DNA of 64,000 bases from Ruania suaedae (GTDB taxonomy: Bacteria; Actinomycetota; Actinomycetes; Actinomycetales; Beutenbergiaceae), in the NCBI RefSeq assembly GCF_021049265.1, contig NZ_CP088018.1, positions 3,348,001-3,412,000 on the forward strand, read 5' to 3'. The position numbers were made by a program, and so were the translations under genes. Below the pieces are notes generated by a model, which saw only the letters and a program-made list of their open reading frames with translations, was not told where the DNA came from and did no database searches. This document shows, in pieces, positions 45,001 to 52,560 of the stretch (its first letter is position 1; each line of letters opens with the position of its first letter).

Positions 45001-47270
45001 CGGTGGCCGATTCCGGTTCCGTCGGGTCCGCCGAGGATGTCGGCGAGGCCTGGCACGAGCTGTCCCTGCAGGTGGCCGGCGATCAGATCACCGGCTGGAT
45101 CAACGGCGAGCAGGTGCTCGACTGGACCGACCCGGCGCCCATCCGCTCCGGGTGGGTCGATCTGGCCAGCGGCTTCCACCACACCCAGTTCGACAACCTG
45201 TCCATCGAGCCGGTCGACTCCTACCTGCCCTACTACGGGGAGTACCTGGACGACCTGGAGATGACCGACCTGAGCGACCCGCCGGGCACGCAGCTGGTCT
45301 ACTCCGGCAGCTGGGACCACGCCGTGACGGCGAGCATGTACGAGTACCAGCGCACCACCTCGCGCACCTCCGAGCCGGGCGCCACGGTGGCGTACACCTT
45401 CACCGGGTCCGGACTGGACGTGCTGGGCCAGAACAACGGATCGGCGCGGTTCGAGGTGCGGGTGGACGGTGAGCTCGTCGAGGCCGCCGCCGGCACGCAG
45501 GCCAGCGGTCAGTTCGAGCAGATGTACTCGCTTCGGGGACTGCCTCACGAGGAGCACACGGTCAGCCTGGAGCTCGTCTCCGGGTCGTTGACCGTCGACG
45601 CGGTCGCGGTGCACACCGAGACCCCGGCCGAGCCCGCGAGCACGCAAGGTCTGGCCGAGCTGCTCACGCGCGCCGAGCAGATCGAGCGGTCGGACGACTT
45701 CACCGACGCCGGCTGGGAGGCGCTGCAGCACGCGATCTCCTCCGCGCAGGCCGCGGTGTCCGACCCGGCCGGATACGGTCTGGGAGCCGAGGGCGCCGCC
45801 CAGCTCGCTGACCGGCTGCGGGCCGCGCAGGCCCCCCTGTGGGACCAGATCGACTCGGTCGAGGACGTACGGGTGGCCACGCTCGTGGGCATCCAGCCCG
45901 AGCTGCCGGAGACGGTGACGGTCACGCTCACCGATGAGAGCACGCGGGAGATCACCGTCGAGTGGCCCGCCGAGGTCGACGTCTCCCAGGCATGGGATGG
46001 CGTCACGGTGAACGGTCAGTACGGCGGAGCGAGCATTCCCGCCACGGTCGAGGTGATTCCCTCGGGCGTGGTGGCCTTCGCCGACATCAACGGCACCGAG
46101 GCCTCGCTCGGATCCACCTCGCCGTCGTGGGAGGTCATCGCTGACGCGGCGGGCGATCTGATCAATGAGACCCCCGACCAGCCGTTCGACGGCGACTGGG
46201 GTCACGCGGGCCAGAACGCCGGCGGCTCGGCCGAGGTCAGCTTCAAGGCGCCGGTGGACGGCGTCCACAGCAAGCTGACCACCACCGGCATGTACACCTC
46301 GAACGCCGAGGGCTCGCAGCTGTCGTACACATTCACCCTGCCTGCGGGTGAGTACGAACTCGCGGCCGGGAGCCACTCCTGGTGGGCGGACAACGCCCGC
46401 ACCGCGGACGTCGTGCTCAGCTACGACGGCGAGGAGCAGGTGGTCGACTCGGTGACCCTGGACTCCGGCTCCCCGAGTGCGCTGCTGGAGTACGACGTCG
46501 AGCTGGAGGCCGACGGTCCCGTGACGCTGACGCTGCGCAACACCAGCAGCCAGTCCCCGATGCTGAGCTGGGTGGGTGTGGCCGAGGCCGAGCCTGCGCT
46601 GACCGGCATCGAGGTCACGAGCGCTCCCGACCAGGTGGAGTACGCCCAGGGCGAGGAGCTCGACCTGACCGGGCTCGAGGTCACCGCCTCTTACTCCGAC
46701 GGCGTGGAGACGGTGCTGGACAACGACGCGCTGGCGATCACCGGGTACGACTCGCAGACCCTCGGCGTGCAGGAGATCGGCGTGCTCTACACCGAGACCG
46801 CGCCGCCGCTGCACACCCGGGCGGTCGGCGACGTCGCCTCCACCACGTTCGAGGTGACCGTGGTCGAGCAGTCCGACGGTTCGGACGGCGGTAGTGATGG
46901 CGGATCGGACGGCGGGGCCGATGGTTCCGACGGCGCAGCTGACGGTGGTTCGGACGGCTCCGACGCCGGCTCCGACGGCGCAGCTGACGGTGGTTCGGAC
47001 GGTTCCGACGCCGGCTCCGACAGCGGGGCCGATGGTTCTGACGCCGGTTCCGACGGCGGCACTGACGGCTCCGACGCCGGCTCCGATGATTCGGTCGGCT
47101 CCGATGCAGACTCCGACAGCGATCCGTCCGACGACCAGACCGACGACCAAGCCGGCGAAGGCGAGCTGCCCGTCAGCGGCGCCGCCGTGGGTGGCCTCAT
47201 CGCTCTGGCCCTGGCCCTGCTGGTCGCCGGCGCACTGCTCATCGTGCGGCGTCACCGCAGCATCGCCTGA
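42027..47270 (+). CDS. Giant cell-wall-anchored GH59-like glycosidase
   Basis: This 1747-aa surface protein has a signal peptide (cleavage near residue 46) and an N-terminal carbohydrate-binding-type domain. The catalytic region (about 340-835) resembles GH59 galactocerebrosidase-type beta-galactosidases, with candidate catalytic Glu488 in NPGVNEHQAD and Glu590 in VWNSEAQATF. A LamG-like beta-sandwich (850-1060), a FIVAR-like helical bundle, further Ig-like and binding domains, a Ser/Gly/Asp stalk and a sorting signal LPVSG (1714-1718) with membrane helix and RRHRS tail follow. It probably cleaves beta-galactosides of plant polymers at the cell surface. AAAGGAG precedes the ATG. Confidence 0.8.
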   Translation: MHSMPSAPAPIPGAAPAAPALRRRTAGLVIGALVGSALIAAPAAAAPFDPVTAAAYLGADSAEDTSLPETVSDGSTDHEVTWDIGADTFALPYSTVEVSGTADGEPVTAVVEVVPPAEYPLTYFVDAGHAGDSQNQWWSADSVDSPAHTAVETLSTLRNEVPDQRFADDATWGYTYDLPTDYKLTVPGGDPAAGTDLSTFGKYEIGARTNSDHIDYRLDLDPGTYTLTSGFYEFYAAGQSRNRQIDPTLSYQLDGADESQTLGRVAVSTAANSPEPIQDTSAFTIPDGATEVSLTYQQTGGEAPVLSWFAIAEGDAEDVIEGAVDAVPEYVDVAIDAADIAADNVNGLTFKGFGTLTANSTSAVLLDYKAEHPEAYAEMIRILFAGEHPIMNHVKIEMGNDRNNSTGSDVATMRTEDEPANVTRHPGFQLAADALAVNPDLQVSILRWNAPAWVDGNDDIYTWYKNTILAAYREYGYMVDYVNPGVNEHQADLAWTEEYAERLATDTTGYVSDDPTLAGFRDGEADLFHQIQTVISDEVGIGTFGDEIIADADLREAVGAAAYHYNTNDDGNGNFTRLAEEFDMQVWNSEAQATFSNTAFRPNNNTADPTVPGTGIGGAYSSLEMANTIVKGFVNSRRTHFIYQPAIGSFYEGGQYSFKELVSARDPWSGWMHYDAGLAVLQHFSNFAVTGWENADNTAGIWRAMPEASASGATGTNPVVGRNGDPNYLTLAAPDGSDFSTVIVNDSEETLTYRLSPEGFGLDGAPLAVWETRAAEDGEAFNANYKERRADATSDGGAYVVEVAPFSMTTVTSLDVTGDEGWTDPLPVEGERTVLGEGSEDGVLWADDFDYTDRTVPQLTAEGQVGTGTDPFVEARGGETGAIPLYTWDRNGAFEAYLDGEEWVLRQQLDREATGVGGAWNGGDPITAIGDRRWTNYRATVDVRFERETTEGNYAAVGARSSGGDNSQSLGTTPYVLRLDRDGDWQFLRMGSVADSGSVGSAEDVGEAWHELSLQVAGDQITGWINGEQVLDWTDPAPIRSGWVDLASGFHHTQFDNLSIEPVDSYLPYYGEYLDDLEMTDLSDPPGTQLVYSGSWDHAVTASMYEYQRTTSRTSEPGATVAYTFTGSGLDVLGQNNGSARFEVRVDGELVEAAAGTQASGQFEQMYSLRGLPHEEHTVSLELVSGSLTVDAVAVHTETPAEPASTQGLAELLTRAEQIERSDDFTDAGWEALQHAISSAQAAVSDPAGYGLGAEGAAQLADRLRAAQAPLWDQIDSVEDVRVATLVGIQPELPETVTVTLTDESTREITVEWPAEVDVSQAWDGVTVNGQYGGASIPATVEVIPSGVVAFADINGTEASLGSTSPSWEVIADAAGDLINETPDQPFDGDWGHAGQNAGGSAEVSFKAPVDGVHSKLTTTGMYTSNAEGSQLSYTFTLPAGEYELAAGSHSWWADNARTADVVLSYDGEEQVVDSVTLDSGSPSALLEYDVELEADGPVTLTLRNTSSQSPMLSWVGVAEAEPALTGIEVTSAPDQVEYAQGEELDLTGLEVTASYSDGVETVLDNDALAITGYDSQTLGVQEIGVLYTETAPPLHTRAVGDVASTTFEVTVVEQSDGSDGGSDGGSDGGADGSDGAADGGSDGSDAGSDGAADGGSDGSDAGSDSGADGSDAGSDGGTDGSDAGSDDSVGSDADSDSDPSDDQTDDQAGEGELPVSGAAVGGLIALALALLVAGALLIVRRHRSIA
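46929..47018 (+). repeat. Tandem 45-bp repeat in the stalk of the GH59-like protein
   Basis: Two 45-bp copies (46929-46973 and 46974-47018) differ at one base and encode DGAADGGSDGSDAGS twice. They are the clearest part of a low-complexity Ser/Gly/Asp stalk (46875-47156) that spaces the enzyme from the wall. Confidence 0.8.
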
Positions 47271-47274
47271 TCCC

Positions 47275-47312
47275 GACTCGGCCCGGGTCCTGATCTGGAC
47301 CCGGGCCGAGTC
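47275..47312. terminator. Perfect 16-bp hairpin between the two surface glycosidase genes
   Basis: GACTCGGCCCGGGTCC (47275-47290) pairs perfectly with 47297-47312 around a 6-nt loop, starting 4 nt after the GH59-like stop. No long U-tract follows, but the stem is very stable and should end or attenuate the transcript. Confidence 0.7.
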
Positions 47313-47397
47313 CGGCCTGCCTCTCCCCTGCCTTCCCTGTGCCCTGCTCCGGGGCACCCCGCGGCCCAGCGCCGCACCCGACCCCAGAAAGTCCCCC

Positions 47398-50300
47398 ATG
47401 AACGCTCTCGCGACCACCAGGCCATCCCGCCGCCGCACCGCCCGTCGCGCCCTCGGCGCCGGGACCCTGCTCGCCCTCGTCGCCACCCTGTGGACCGGGT
47501 CCGCCCAGGCCCAGGGCGCACCCGAGATCGCCGCCGAGCCGGCGATCCCTGCCCCGGACGGTTCGGTCTGGACCGACGTCGACGGAAACCCGATCAAGGC
47601 CCACGGCGGTTCCGTGGTCGAGGTGGACGAGGAGGTCGTCGGGCTCGACATCACCGGTGACGGCACCCTCGATCAGCAGGTCTACCTCTGGTACGGCGAG
47701 GACAAGACGAACGCGACCCGGCCGGTCGACGGTGTCCGCGGGTACTGGTCGACCGACCTCGTCTCCTGGCACGACATGGGCCTGGTGCTCCCCAGCCACC
47801 AGCACTTCACGCTGCAGGTCAACGACGAGGGCACCGCCGTCGAGGTCGACCCGGAGCGGGTCGAGGAGATCAAGGCGACGGCGAACCTCACCGCGCCGAC
47901 GCCCGAGATCTCCCAGGAGGACATCGACGACGCCCGTGCGTTCATCGAGCCCTATGTCACCGCCTGGGCCGACGAGGACGCCGGGATCGCGGCGGAGTAC
48001 GACGAGGAGAACCTCGCGAACGCCAGTTACCGCCTCAACGGCAACATCAACATCATGGAACGCCCCAAGATGCTCTACAACGAGCTCACCGGGAAGTTCG
48101 TCATCATCTACCACGCCGACGGTCCGCTCGCGAGCAGCCCCGACCTGATCGACTGGGTGCGCGACGGCGGCCGGCGGGAGAATCAGGACATCGGCTCGAG
48201 GTACTCGCGCGCCGAGGTCGGCTTCGCCACCTCCGACACCCCGTGGGGTCCCTTCACCCTGGTGAACACCACCAAGATGAACTGGGCCGAGGATGTGCCG
48301 AACGCCGGCCGCGAGGGCGACTCACGGGACATGACCGTCTTCCAGGACGCGGGCGAGCGTACGGTCGATCCCGCTGCCGACGACGCCTACGTCGTCTACT
48401 CCTCCGAGATGAACAAGTGGATGTACGTCTCCCGGCTGAACGCCGAGTACACCGGACCCCTGGCCGAGGGCAGTGACGCGGAGCTCGGTGAGGACTTCAG
48501 CAACCGGGTACTTCCCGACTTCAGCCGCGAGGCCTCCAGCGTGCTGAAGTACGACGGCTACTACTACATGATCACCTCCGGTACCGACGGCTGGGCCTCG
48601 ACTCCGGTGGTGGCCTACCGGTCTCCGTCGATGATCACCGACACCGAGGCCGTCGTCGGGAACAACAACGGCCACCCCACCAGCGGCCAATGGGAACGCA
48701 TCGAGATCGCCAACCCCTGCGTGGGCCTGGCCTCCCGGGACGACGTCGGGACGGCGAGCCCGGCGCGCTGCTTCGACTCCCAGCCCACCTTCGCCATCGC
48801 CGTCGACCAGGAGGCGGGACAGTTCATCTACATGGGCGACCGGTGGATCACCGAGTCCAACGGCTCGGCCGGCGAGCGGTCCCGCTACGTGTGGGCGCCG
48901 ATCCAGGTGGACACCGAGGCCCGTTCGGTCACGGTGGAGAACGTCGGGTCGTTCGACCCGCGGAACGAGAGCCTGTACTACCCACTGGAGCCCGCTGAGC
49001 CGCTGGTGTTCCGGGTCGAGCCCGGCGACGGGAGCGACTTCGACCCCACCTTCGACGTGAGCGCCGGCGACCGGAGCTTCTCCGATGTCACCGCCGACTG
49101 GGATCTGGCCGGTGCGGACTTCTTGACCCCGGGCACCTACCGGATCTCCGGTCACGTGAGCGGCAAGGGCGGGACCGCCGACCTCGACGAACGCTACGTG
49201 GAGGCGGCCGTCGTGGTCGGGGACGTGATGGACGCGTGCCGGCTGCCCGGCACCACCGTCTCAGCCTCGTTCCACCAGACCGACTGGGGCACGTTCCCCG
49301 CCGCGAACGCGTGCGACGGCGACGAGTCGACCTCCTGGTCGACCTGGGCGTCCAACTCGGGTCACCCCAGCGAGGCGACGTTCACGAGCGAGTTCGCGCG
49401 TCCGCTGCTGGTGGGCGAGGTGGGCCTGACCAACGTCGAGGGCGCCCCGAGCGGGGTCACCGTGGAGTACCGCGACGCCGTGACGGGCGAGTGGTCCGCC
49501 ACCAGCGCCGCTACCGTGGCGCCGGCCGAGAACGGCGAGCAGACCTCGATCGAGTTCGAGCCGGTGACAGCCACCGGGATCCGGCTCGTGATCGACACCC
49601 CGGGCTCCTACCTGAAGATCTCCGAGGTGATGATTCCGGCAGCCCAACCGCTCTCCGACGACGCCACCCTGCGTGAGCTCACGCTCGACGGCCTCGCGGT
49701 CGAGGGGTTCGACCCCGACGTCTCCTCCTACGAGGTGCTCGTGCAGGGATCGGCCTATCCGACCCTCGCCGCGACCGCGGCCGCATCGGCGTCGGTGACG
49801 ATCACCCAGCCGGCGCAGGCCGACGGCGTGGGCTCGGTGGCCGTCGTCGCCGAGGACGGGACCGAGTCGATCTACACCGTGGAGGTGGCGCGCCAGGCGG
49901 TGGTCGAGGACGTCACGCTCGACGGGGCAGCTCGTGCCGGTGCCGAGACGGCAGCGCAGGTGACGGTGGACCCGGCCGACGCAGCCCTCGGCTACCAGTG
50001 GTACCTGGACGAGGAGCCCCTCGACGGTGCCACCGCGGCGACCTACACCCCGGCTCCGGACGAGGCCGGCGGTGCATTGAGCGTCGAGGTCTCCGCCACG
50101 GCCGCCGGTTTCGTCGATGCGCTCACCCTCCGGTCGGAGTCGGTGGTCATCGAGGCCGCGGAGACGGACGAGGATCCGGGCACCGACCCGGGCACGGACC
50201 CGAGCCCCACCGATCCCGGCGAGGACACCCAGAGCGGGGACGACCCGATCGAGGACGACGTCGCCGACGGCGCCACCGGCGACAGTGACAGCGAGGACGA

Positions 50301-50406
50301 GCTGGCAACGACGGGGGCAACCGTAGGCGCTATCGCCGTCCTGGCACTCGCGCTGTTGCTCGCCGGCGCACTGCTGATCGTGCGACGTCACCGCAGCATC
50401 GGCTGA
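47398..50406 (+). CDS. Cell-wall-anchored GH43-like beta-propeller glycosidase
   Basis: This 1002-aa secreted protein has a signal peptide (RRRTARRALGAGTLLALVAT, cleaved near SAQAQG). A five-bladed propeller region follows (VYLWYGEDKTNATR; RGYWSTDLVSWHDMGLVL; RPKMLYNELTGKFVIIYHAD; KYDGYYYMITSGTDGW), typical of GH43 subfamilies acting on beta-galactans. An F5/8-type (CBM32-like) domain with YPLEP and STWASNSGHPSEATF, a cadherin-like beta-sandwich and an Ig-like domain come next. A sorting signal LATTG (969-973) and the same LLIVRRHRSI tail as the upstream protein end it. It probably works with the GH59-like enzyme on arabinogalactan or galactan side chains. Confidence 0.82.
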   Translation: MNALATTRPSRRRTARRALGAGTLLALVATLWTGSAQAQGAPEIAAEPAIPAPDGSVWTDVDGNPIKAHGGSVVEVDEEVVGLDITGDGTLDQQVYLWYGEDKTNATRPVDGVRGYWSTDLVSWHDMGLVLPSHQHFTLQVNDEGTAVEVDPERVEEIKATANLTAPTPEISQEDIDDARAFIEPYVTAWADEDAGIAAEYDEENLANASYRLNGNINIMERPKMLYNELTGKFVIIYHADGPLASSPDLIDWVRDGGRRENQDIGSRYSRAEVGFATSDTPWGPFTLVNTTKMNWAEDVPNAGREGDSRDMTVFQDAGERTVDPAADDAYVVYSSEMNKWMYVSRLNAEYTGPLAEGSDAELGEDFSNRVLPDFSREASSVLKYDGYYYMITSGTDGWASTPVVAYRSPSMITDTEAVVGNNNGHPTSGQWERIEIANPCVGLASRDDVGTASPARCFDSQPTFAIAVDQEAGQFIYMGDRWITESNGSAGERSRYVWAPIQVDTEARSVTVENVGSFDPRNESLYYPLEPAEPLVFRVEPGDGSDFDPTFDVSAGDRSFSDVTADWDLAGADFLTPGTYRISGHVSGKGGTADLDERYVEAAVVVGDVMDACRLPGTTVSASFHQTDWGTFPAANACDGDESTSWSTWASNSGHPSEATFTSEFARPLLVGEVGLTNVEGAPSGVTVEYRDAVTGEWSATSAATVAPAENGEQTSIEFEPVTATGIRLVIDTPGSYLKISEVMIPAAQPLSDDATLRELTLDGLAVEGFDPDVSSYEVLVQGSAYPTLAATAAASASVTITQPAQADGVGSVAVVAEDGTESIYTVEVARQAVVEDVTLDGAARAGAETAAQVTVDPADAALGYQWYLDEEPLDGATAATYTPAPDEAGGALSVEVSATAAGFVDALTLRSESVVIEAAETDEDPGTDPGTDPSPTDPGEDTQSGDDPIEDDVADGATGDSDSEDELATTGATVGAIAVLALALLLAGALLIVRRHRSIG

Positions 50407-50416
50407 GCTGCGACGG

Positions 50417-50491
50417 GACACCATCGACGGGTATACCGCCAACCAGCGCTCCCTACGCACTGGATGGCGGTATACCCGTCGTTGTGGTGTC
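50417..50491. repeat. Long imperfect inverted repeat downstream of the GH43-like gene
   Basis: A perfect 17-bp stem (50425-50441 with 50465-50481; each arm contains GTATAC) is extended by GACACCA (50417-50423) and TGGTGTC (50485-50491) across a small bulge. The loop is 23 nt. It could be a bidirectional terminator between convergent genes. Its size and symmetry also resemble the end of a lost mobile element. Confidence 0.6.
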
Positions 50492-50522
50492 AGAGGTGGT
50501 CGAGCCGACGCAGTAGCGGCCC
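50490..50522 (-). pseudogene. Remnant of a second ppx 3' end
   Basis: Thirty of 33 bases match the last codons and stop of ppx at 51546-51578. Read on the minus strand it still spells LLRRLDHL and a stop, and ALDRGP before it loosely matches ppx ALREGA. Nothing upstream is coding, so it is a broken duplicate, not a gene. Confidence 0.7.
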
Positions 50523-50572
50523 CCGGTCCAGAGCAGTGGTTCAGGAGACGCCGGAGAGCACGTGGGTGACCT

Positions 50573-51355
50573 TCATGCGTGGGTTCGGTGAGGCGAGAGT
50601 TGGCGGAACGCACCCTTGAGGCCCACGACGAGAGCGAGCATGACGGCTGCCGCCGCCAGCGCGGCACTCGTCGTGGCGAGCGGCTCGTCCTGCTGAGCGA
50701 GACCGAGCACTGAGAAATTCACGCCGAGATGCACGATGACCGCGGGAATCATCCGTTGCCACAGACTGCCGATGAAGATCGACGTGATGGTGAGGCTCAT
50801 GAGCGTTGCGGTGACCGCGAACACGAGGACTGGGAGAGGGCCGAGCGACCAGTATCCGAGATGAGTGGAGCCGAAGAGAAACCCCGCGACAGCCGACACG
50901 ACCGAGGGACGGGCAAACCTCTCGCCGGCTCGCTGCACAAGACCCCGCCACCCGACTTCCTCGCACAGGACCCCGATCGTCTGCAGGCCCAGAAACACAC
51001 CGACCGGCACCACAAGATCGCTCGGGGGCCATGTGGGCGTGCGTCCCGACACGAGCATCAAGCATCCGGCGAAAGCAAGCACAGCCAGCCCCGCGATCGA
51101 GGCGGCACCGAGAACGCGACGCGCGGTCGCGCGAGGCCACCAGCTGCCCAGCCACGCCGGACGAATGAGGACGATCGCGCATGCGAGCGCGGGCGCGAAC
51201 ATCACGAGCGACACGACGTCGTAGGGAACACCGAGCGCACTCTGTGCCCACGGAGCGATCGCCGCGGACGCTACCAGGAGCACCGACCACGTGGTGAGCA
51301 ACAGGACCGGACGCTGACGGGGGCCCGCCGGTGGGGCGGTGGTCTCGACGGGCAC
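50573..51355 (-). CDS. CPBP-family intramembrane metalloprotease (Abi/CAAX-like)
   Basis: This 260-aa membrane protein has several helices and the CPBP motifs: CEEVGWRGLVQR (the EExxxR motif), FGSTHLGYW (second histidine motif) and HLGVNFSV near the C-terminus. Relatives include CAAX proteases and bacteriocin-immunity proteins. I took GTG 51355 as start; longer readings reach back into non-coding sequence. The gene lies between two copies of the ppx 3' end, so it may have arrived by insertion. The substrate is unknown. Confidence 0.78.
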   Translation of the reverse strand: MPVETTAPPAGPRQRPVLLLTTWSVLLVASAAIAPWAQSALGVPYDVVSLVMFAPALACAIVLIRPAWLGSWWPRATARRVLGAASIAGLAVLAFAGCLMLVSGRTPTWPPSDLVVPVGVFLGLQTIGVLCEEVGWRGLVQRAGERFARPSVVSAVAGFLFGSTHLGYWSLGPLPVLVFAVTATLMSLTITSIFIGSLWQRMIPAVIVHLGVNFSVLGLAQQDEPLATTSAALAAAAVMLALVVGLKGAFRQLSPHRTHA

Positions 51356-51501
51356 GAGGTACAGGCTAGCGCGGCGGCAGTCGCAGTCCTTCCCATCCCG
51401 CTGCATGCCAGGGCCGGCGCCGTGGTGACGCGCTCCACGCCATCCCTTGATGGGCCCCGAGTGGACTCTCATCGGACGCACTGCCGGGCGGGGCCGGGTC
51501 T

Positions 51502-51517
51502 GTGCCACATCTGGCAC
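51502..51517 (-). terminator. Weak hairpin downstream of ppx
   Basis: GTGCCA (51502-51507) pairs with TGGCAC (51512-51517) around CATC, about 30 nt past the ppx stop. It is the only structure seen in the 190-nt gap 51356-51545. Confidence 0.3.
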
Positions 51518-51545
51518 GCTCCGCGTTCTGCTTGTCAGTGGCGAT

Positions 51546-52469
51546 TCAGAGGTGATCGAGCCGACGCAGCAGCGCCCCCTCGCGCAGCGCCCAGGGGCAG
51601 ATCTCGATCCGCTCGACCTCCAACGCACGCAGCGTCTCCACCGCCACCACCGCTCCGGCGACGATCTGGTAGGTCCGCTCCGGGGTGACGCCCGGCAGCT
51701 CCATCCGCTGCTCCGCGGGAATCTTCGCCAGCCGCGGTACCCAGTCCTCGAGCTGGCTGGTGCTCATCTGCCAGCGCTCATCCGGCCCGTAGCCGTTGAC
51801 CGACATGCCGGCGAGCCGGGCCAGCGATCGGAAGGTCTTCGATGTGGCCACCACATGATCGGGCGCCGAACGGGCGCTCACCCGCGCCACCAGCGGCTTG
51901 AGCTGGCTGCGGATGGCCGAGCGCAGTGCCTTGAGCTCCTTCTTCTTCGGCGGGTCGCTCTCCAGGTACGCCCGGGTGAGGCGCCCGGCTCCGAGCGGGA
52001 CCGACTCCGAGACGTCGGGAATCTCGTCGATCCCCGCCGCCACCTCGAGCGAGCCGCCGCCGATATCGAGCACGAGGAGCTGGCCGGCGCCCCAGCCATA
52101 CCAGCGCCGGGCGGCGAGAAAGGTCAGCTCGGCCTCCTCGGCTCCGGAGAGCACCTGCAGGTCACCGTCGAGGCGGGAGCGGATCTCTGCCAGGATCTCC
52201 TCACCGTTGGTCGCCTCCCGGATCGCGGAGGTCACGATCACGAGCGTCTCGTCCACCGCGTGGGTGCGGGTGACCTCCATCAGCCCGTCCACGGCCTCGA
52301 GCAGTGCCGCCTTACCCTCGCCGACGATCTCCCCCTCGTCGGAGAGGTAGCGCATCAGCCGCATCGAGACCCGCTCGTCCACCTCCGGGATCGGCCGGGC
52401 GCCACGGACGACGTCGAAGACGAGCAGGTGGATGGTGTTCGAGCCGATGTCGAGGACGCCCAGTCGCAT
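51546..52469 (-). CDS. ppx: Ppx/GppA-family phosphatase (exopolyphosphatase)
   Basis: This 307-aa protein starts MRLGVLDIGSNTIHLLV, the ASKHA-fold phosphate-1 loop, and has IVTSAIREATNG and LLVLDIGGGSLEVA for the later loops. It is the short two-domain actinobacterial form without the C-terminal HD domain. It hydrolyses terminal phosphates of polyphosphate or pppGpp, so it affects the stringent response. The last 11 codons are duplicated 1 kb downstream. ATG 52469 is the first start inside the fold. Confidence 0.88.
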   Translation of the reverse strand: MRLGVLDIGSNTIHLLVFDVVRGARPIPEVDERVSMRLMRYLSDEGEIVGEGKAALLEAVDGLMEVTRTHAVDETLVIVTSAIREATNGEEILAEIRSRLDGDLQVLSGAEEAELTFLAARRWYGWGAGQLLVLDIGGGSLEVAAGIDEIPDVSESVPLGAGRLTRAYLESDPPKKKELKALRSAIRSQLKPLVARVSARSAPDHVVATSKTFRSLARLAGMSVNGYGPDERWQMSTSQLEDWVPRLAKIPAEQRMELPGVTPERTYQIVAGAVVAVETLRALEVERIEICPWALREGALLRRLDHL

Positions 52470-52510
52470 TCCGCCATCGTAGGAGGCCCGGCGCCCGCGG
52501 CGGCCCACAT

Positions 52511-52550
52511 GCGGACGGGTCCCACCCCGATCGAGGTGGGACCCGTCCGC
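52511..52550 (-). terminator. Terminator of the secreted beta-helix gene
   Basis: A perfect 16-bp stem (52511-52526 with 52535-52550) with an 8-nt loop lies 10 nt past the stop of the gene at 52561 and upstream of ppx. It insulates the two genes. Confidence 0.75.
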
Positions 52551-52560
52551 GCGCACGTGA

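Noticed and set aside
46875-47156. CRISPR-like or satellite repeat array
   Set aside because: The repeats are in frame, multiples of three, and encode a Ser/Gly/Asp stalk. There are no unique spacers.
42225-47666. 1813-codon open frame on the minus strand
   Set aside because: It is the antisense shadow of the GH59-like gene. The plus-strand frame has a signal peptide, catalytic motifs and a sorting signal, while the minus frame is low-complexity Val/Gly/Arg-rich.
50573-51545. Insertion sequence carrying the CPBP gene
   Set aside because: The flanking direct repeats suggest insertion, but there is no transposase and no terminal inverted repeats at both ends, so it is reported only as a possible insertion.
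51356-51628. N-terminal extension of the CPBP protease
   Set aside because: The added residues are Arg/Cys-rich, overlap the ppx 3' end and lack membrane character. GTG 51355 begins the recognisable protein.
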